DNA of 64,000 nt from CAYSPG01 sp964432885 (GTDB lineage: Bacteria > Bacteroidota > Bacteroidia > AKYH767-A > OLB10): NCBI GenBank assembly GCA_964432885.1, contig CAYSPG010000018.1, positions 8,564 through 72,563 on the forward strand. Reading direction: 5' to 3'. The notes under the pieces were generated by a model that was given only the letters and a program-made list of their open reading frames with translations, searched no databases and was not told the DNA's origin. Shown one piece after another: positions 60,826 through 64,000 of this stretch; the stretch's first letter is position 1, and each line of letters begins with the position of its first letter. A program made the position numbers and the translations under genes.

Positions 60826-63270
60826 ATGAACATTTTAACCACTATTAAGCTAACTTTTACACTGGTGTGTACCAGTGTTTTTGCATTTGCACAAACAGCA
60901 CCCATAACCGGAAAAATAACCGATGCCAATGGCGAACCGCTTACCGGTGCCGTTGCTGAGCTTCGAAACCAAAAAGACAGCACCCTTTCCAAGGTAAATG
61001 TGGCCGATGCCAAAGGCGAATTTGCATTTGAAAATGTAAAAGCCGGAAACTATTATGTAAAATCAACATTTATTGGCTTTAATGCTTATCTGAGCACTGC
61101 TTTTGAATTTGACGGAGCCACCGCAAAACAGATTCCGGTTATAAAGCTAACCTCATCAGCCACCAATCTTCAGCAGGCAACCGTTACCGCGCTAAAGCCA
61201 TTGATAGAAGTAAGAGCCGATAAAACAGTGTTTAATGTTGAAAGCAGCATAAACTCAACCGGGAGCACCGCCTACGAACTTTTGCAAAAAGCACCCGGTG
61301 TGGTGGTGGATAATAACGACAACATTTCACTTAAGGGTAGAGGTGGAGTAATGGTTCAAATTGATGGCCGCCCCGCCCGTATGACAGAAACCGAACTTGC
61401 CGATTATTTAAAATCAATACAAAGCACCGATGTGGAATCAATAGAACTTATTTCCAATCCATCTTCAAAGTATGAAGCCGAGGGCACTGCAGGAATTATA
61501 AATATTAAGCTAAAAAAAAATAAAAACTACGGCACCAATGGCACCGCAACTTTAGGATATGCCATTGGCACCTATTCAAAATTCAACACTGCGCTTTCGC
61601 TGAATAACAGGTCAAAAAAATTTAATGTTTACACCACCTACAGCAATAACTGGGGCGACCGCAGAAATGCATTTTACCTCTACCGCGAACAAAACCCATA
61701 TATTTTTGATGCAACATCCTTTAGCATCCGCAGCGGGTTAAGCAACAATTACAAAGGCGGAATAGACTATACCGTAAACAAAAAAAACAGCCTTGGCATA
61801 ATGATAAACGGAAACTATAGTGATATTAAAAGCAAAGCTACCAACCGGAATCATATTGAGAATTTTTACAGCGGAGAAATTGATAGTGTACTGCGCTCTG
61901 ACCAAACCACAAAAAATCACACCAATAATTTTAATCTGAATTTAAACCATCAGTATAAAGATACCATGGGGCATGAGCTTGCCACCGATTTTGATTTTGG
62001 ATATTATGACGGAAACAAAAACAATTATATACCCAATGTCTATACATCTCCCGATGAGAGCGAAATATATTCGTCAACATTTTACCGGTCGGTAACACCA
62101 ACAGTAATTACTATTTATACGCTTAAGTCGGATTACACGCAAAATTTTCTGAAAGGAAAACTTGGTGCAGGCTACAAAGTATCGTATGTACAAACAGATA
62201 ATACGCTTAATTTTTACAACATTGTGAATAACCAGCAGATACATGACGAAAACAGAAGCAATGAATTTATGTACACCGAAAATGTAAATGCCGTTTATTT
62301 AAACTACCATCGAACCTTAAAAAAATTTGATGTGCAGGCAGGTGTACGTGTAGAAAACACAAACAGCGAAGGAGATTTAAAAAGCGTTACGGCTGTTGAT
62401 GACAAAAATGTAAAGCGCAGTTATACCGACTTTTTTCCCAGTGCTGGTTTAACTTACAATGCAAACCAAAATAATTCACTGGCATTAATTTACAGCAGGC
62501 GCATTGACAGGCCCAATTACCAGGAGCTAAACCCATTTGAATATAAACTGGATGAACTGAGTTTTATGAAAGGAAATCCGTTTTTAAATCCGCAGTACTC
62601 AAATAAACTGGAGCTATCGCACACCTATAAGTACACCATAACAACAAGCGTTGGCTACAGCCATACAGCCGATTTTTTTGCAAAAATTACAGATACAATA
62701 CCTGGCGGCAAAAGTTTTCTAACTTCAAAAAATCTGGCAACCGAAGAAGTGTTGAGTGCGAACCTAAGCGCATCACTTCAACCCGTAAAATGGTACAGCG
62801 TTTATTTTAACGCAGGTATTTATAACCAAAAATACGATGCTGATTTTGGGAAAGAGGGCGAAAATAAAACCATACATACATCACTAACTGCATTTAATGC
62901 ATATGCTCAAAACACGTTTAAACTGCCTTATAATTTTACGTTTGAAATTTCTGGGTGGTATAATAGTGGCGGTGTGTGGGGCGGAGCTTATAAAAGCGAT
63001 GCACAAGGTTCGCTTGACCTGGGGCTGCAGAAAAAACTGTGGCACGACCAGGCAACCTTAAAGTTTTCGTTTACTGATGTTTTTAAAACAGCACCCTGGC
63101 ATAGCACCAATACCTATGCAGGCATAGTTATACGTGCACATGGTGACTGGGAAAGCCAGCAATTCAGGGCATCGTTTACATGGCGCTTTGGCAACAAGCA
63201 AATGAAAAATGTGCGTCAGCGCAAAGGCGGAAACGAGGATGAGCAAAACAGGATTGGGGGCGATAGCTAA
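60826..63270 (+). CDS. TonB-dependent receptor-like outer-membrane protein
   Basis: 814 residues. Signal peptide (ending FAFAQ), carboxypeptidase-regulatory-like domain (ITGKITDANGEPLTGAVAELR), a plug (ATVTALKPLIEVRADKTVFNVE, APGVVVDNNDNISLKGRGGV) and an OMP_b-brl_3-type barrel. It ends in a basic tail rather than the usual aromatic residue (RQRKGGNEDEQNRIGGDS). No SusD partner is next to it. Ligand unknown. Confidence 0.88.
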   Translation: MNILTTIKLTFTLVCTSVFAFAQTAPITGKITDANGEPLTGAVAELRNQKDSTLSKVNVADAKGEFAFENVKAGNYYVKSTFIGFNAYLSTAFEFDGATAKQIPVIKLTSSATNLQQATVTALKPLIEVRADKTVFNVESSINSTGSTAYELLQKAPGVVVDNNDNISLKGRGGVMVQIDGRPARMTETELADYLKSIQSTDVESIELISNPSSKYEAEGTAGIINIKLKKNKNYGTNGTATLGYAIGTYSKFNTALSLNNRSKKFNVYTTYSNNWGDRRNAFYLYREQNPYIFDATSFSIRSGLSNNYKGGIDYTVNKKNSLGIMINGNYSDIKSKATNRNHIENFYSGEIDSVLRSDQTTKNHTNNFNLNLNHQYKDTMGHELATDFDFGYYDGNKNNYIPNVYTSPDESEIYSSTFYRSVTPTVITIYTLKSDYTQNFLKGKLGAGYKVSYVQTDNTLNFYNIVNNQQIHDENRSNEFMYTENVNAVYLNYHRTLKKFDVQAGVRVENTNSEGDLKSVTAVDDKNVKRSYTDFFPSAGLTYNANQNNSLALIYSRRIDRPNYQELNPFEYKLDELSFMKGNPFLNPQYSNKLELSHTYKYTITTSVGYSHTADFFAKITDTIPGGKSFLTSKNLATEEVLSANLSASLQPVKWYSVYFNAGIYNQKYDADFGKEGENKTIHTSLTAFNAYAQNTFKLPYNFTFEISGWYNSGGVWGGAYKSDAQGSLDLGLQKKLWHDQATLKFSFTDVFKTAPWHSTNTYAGIVIRAHGDWESQQFRASFTWRFGNKQMKNVRQRKGGNEDEQNRIGGDS

Positions 63271-63408
63271 TAAGGCACAATTTAAAAAGTCAGAAAAATA
63301 TAACTGTATGGATTAGCTTCATTTGCCTTCCTGCAAAATCAGTTTGAAGAGGTATTAATTGCAAGAGTCATTAAAAAAATAGCGCCCCTTTCTATTTTAC
63401 TTACCCTC

Positions 63409-63438
63409 TTGCACATTAACAAATAAAGCCTACATTTG
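63409..63438 (+). promoter_or_regulatory. Bacteroidota promoter of the RRM gene
   Basis: TTG at 63409-63411, a spacer of 19 bases and TACATTTG at 63431-63438 fit the consensus exactly. It lies 32 bases before the start codon. Confidence 0.7.
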
Positions 63439-63470
63439 GCACTTCATAATAAAAAAACAAATTAAGTAAC

Positions 63471-63797
63471 ATGAACATTTTTACAGGAAGTCTTCCGTTT
63501 AAATTGCAGGAAGACGAATTAAGAAAAGCTTTTGAAGCCTATGGTGAAGTTTCATCAGTTAAAATTATCACCGATAAATACAGTGGCCGCAGTAAAGGAT
63601 TTGGCTTTGTTGAAATGCCTGACGATGATGCAGCGCAAAAAGCTATTGATGGTTTAAACGGAACCGATGTGGGCGGACGCAATATTGTGGTTAACAAATC
63701 GCAAGAGCGTAAAGATGGCGAGCGCAAACCTTTCCGTAAAGACTTTAACCGTGGTGGCGGTGGCGGATACAACCGTGGTGGTGGCGACAGGTACTAA
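63471..63797 (+). CDS. RRM-type RNA-binding protein
   Basis: 108 residues. One RNA-recognition motif with RNP2 (NIFTGSL) and RNP1 (KGFGFVEM), then a basic, Gly/Arg-rich tail (FNRGGGGGYNRGGGDRY). Proteins of this type are common in Bacteroidota and Cyanobacteria and may act as RNA chaperones or post-transcriptional regulators. It has its own strong promoter and a terminator, so it is monocistronic. Confidence 0.92.
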   Translation: MNIFTGSLPFKLQEDELRKAFEAYGEVSSVKIITDKYSGRSKGFGFVEMPDDDAAQKAIDGLNGTDVGGRNIVVNKSQERKDGERKPFRKDFNRGGGGGYNRGGGDRY

Positions 63798-63855
63798 GCA
63801 TTATTTATTTTGAATAATAAGGCTTTTACAGCCTGTTAAATAAATAGAAATAGGT

Positions 63856-63889
63856 AAACCATTCTGAATTTATCAGGGTGGTTTTTTTT
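63856..63889 (+). terminator. Intrinsic terminator of the RRM gene
   Basis: AAACCATTCTGA pairs with TCAGGGTGGTTT through two G-T pairs around ATTTA, followed by a T run. Confidence 0.8.
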
Positions 63890-63931
63890 ATGCCTTTGTG
63901 CCAAGCTTTTTAAAAAATTTGCTATTTGATG

Positions 63932-63984
63932 TCACCTGACGGGTAGCCAGCGTAAGCCTGTGGGGTGCGCCCCCGTCCAGGTGA
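63932..63984. repeat. GC-rich hairpin at the window edge
   Basis: TCACCTG-ACGGG at 63932 and CCCGTCCAGGTGA at 63972 can pair (one bulge) around a GC-rich interior containing GGGGTGCGCCCC. It is richer in GC than its surroundings and not coding in an obvious way. It may be a repeat element or leader of the next gene outside the window. Confidence 0.4.
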
Positions 63985-64000
63985 TTAGTTTAACGTAAAG

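Noticed and set aside
1..64000. CRISPR arrays, prophage genes and IS transposases
   Set aside because: No direct-repeat spacer array, phage structural gene or transposase was seen in the frames; the mobile traces are limited to repeats, DUF559 and the GIY-YIG fragment.

Overview
The window looks like chromosomal DNA of a free-living member of the Bacteroidota. The evidence is AT-rich DNA, genes mostly without Shine-Dalgarno sites, -7 boxes of the TAnnTTTG type, a SusC/SusD pair, five secreted proteins with type IX secretion (T9SS) C-terminal sorting domains, an ABC permease fused to an M1 peptidase, and a stand-alone mnmD. No plasmid, prophage or CRISPR signature was seen. All function calls come from reading translations by eye; no search was run.

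Layout. (1) 1-4740, minus strand: a SAM-I riboswitch with an intrinsic terminator precedes mnmD and cobalamin-dependent metH, which runs off the left edge. This operon is crowded with palindromic repeats, several read in frame inside the two proteins. One insertion places a whole DUF559 (Vsr-like nuclease) domain in the MetH linker just before the cobalamin-binding domain. (2) 4805-10719: a secreted beta-propeller protein, RNase R, a thioredoxin and a persulfide-dioxygenase-like MBL/rhodanese protein. (3) 10984-18451: SusC, SusD and a LamG + PNGase F-like + T9SS protein, which together look like a small glycoprotein-foraging locus. (4) 18567-26764: a GIN-domain protein, then a putative sensory operon of two YfiR-like proteins flanking a TonB-dependent receptor, followed by a hybrid histidine kinase. 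(5) 26773-39136: housekeeping and miscellaneous genes including a divergent SDR, 3-hydroxyanthranilate dioxygenase, accB-accC, uvrA, comM-like yifB and a DUF349 protein. (6) 39285-48994: tRNA-Pro, a GIY-YIG remnant, a permease and an ABC ATPase separated by a TPR half-kinase and a nested hairpin element, a VapBC-like module, and an ABC/M1-peptidase exporter operon. (7) 49287-64000: ruvC, a flippase-like protein and a glycosyltransferase, lipoproteins, a gamma-carbonic anhydrase, a glutaryl-CoA-dehydrogenase-like enzyme, T9SS cargo, a TonB receptor and an RRM protein.

The strongest novelty is the riboswitch-mnmD-metH operon. It carries at least seven palindromic elements of two or three families, one bearing a nuclease domain inside an essential-type enzyme, and another repeat that enlarges the P3 arm of the riboswitch. 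Second is the YfiR-TonB receptor-YfiR-hybrid kinase operon. Third is the PNGase F-like protein in the SusCD locus.
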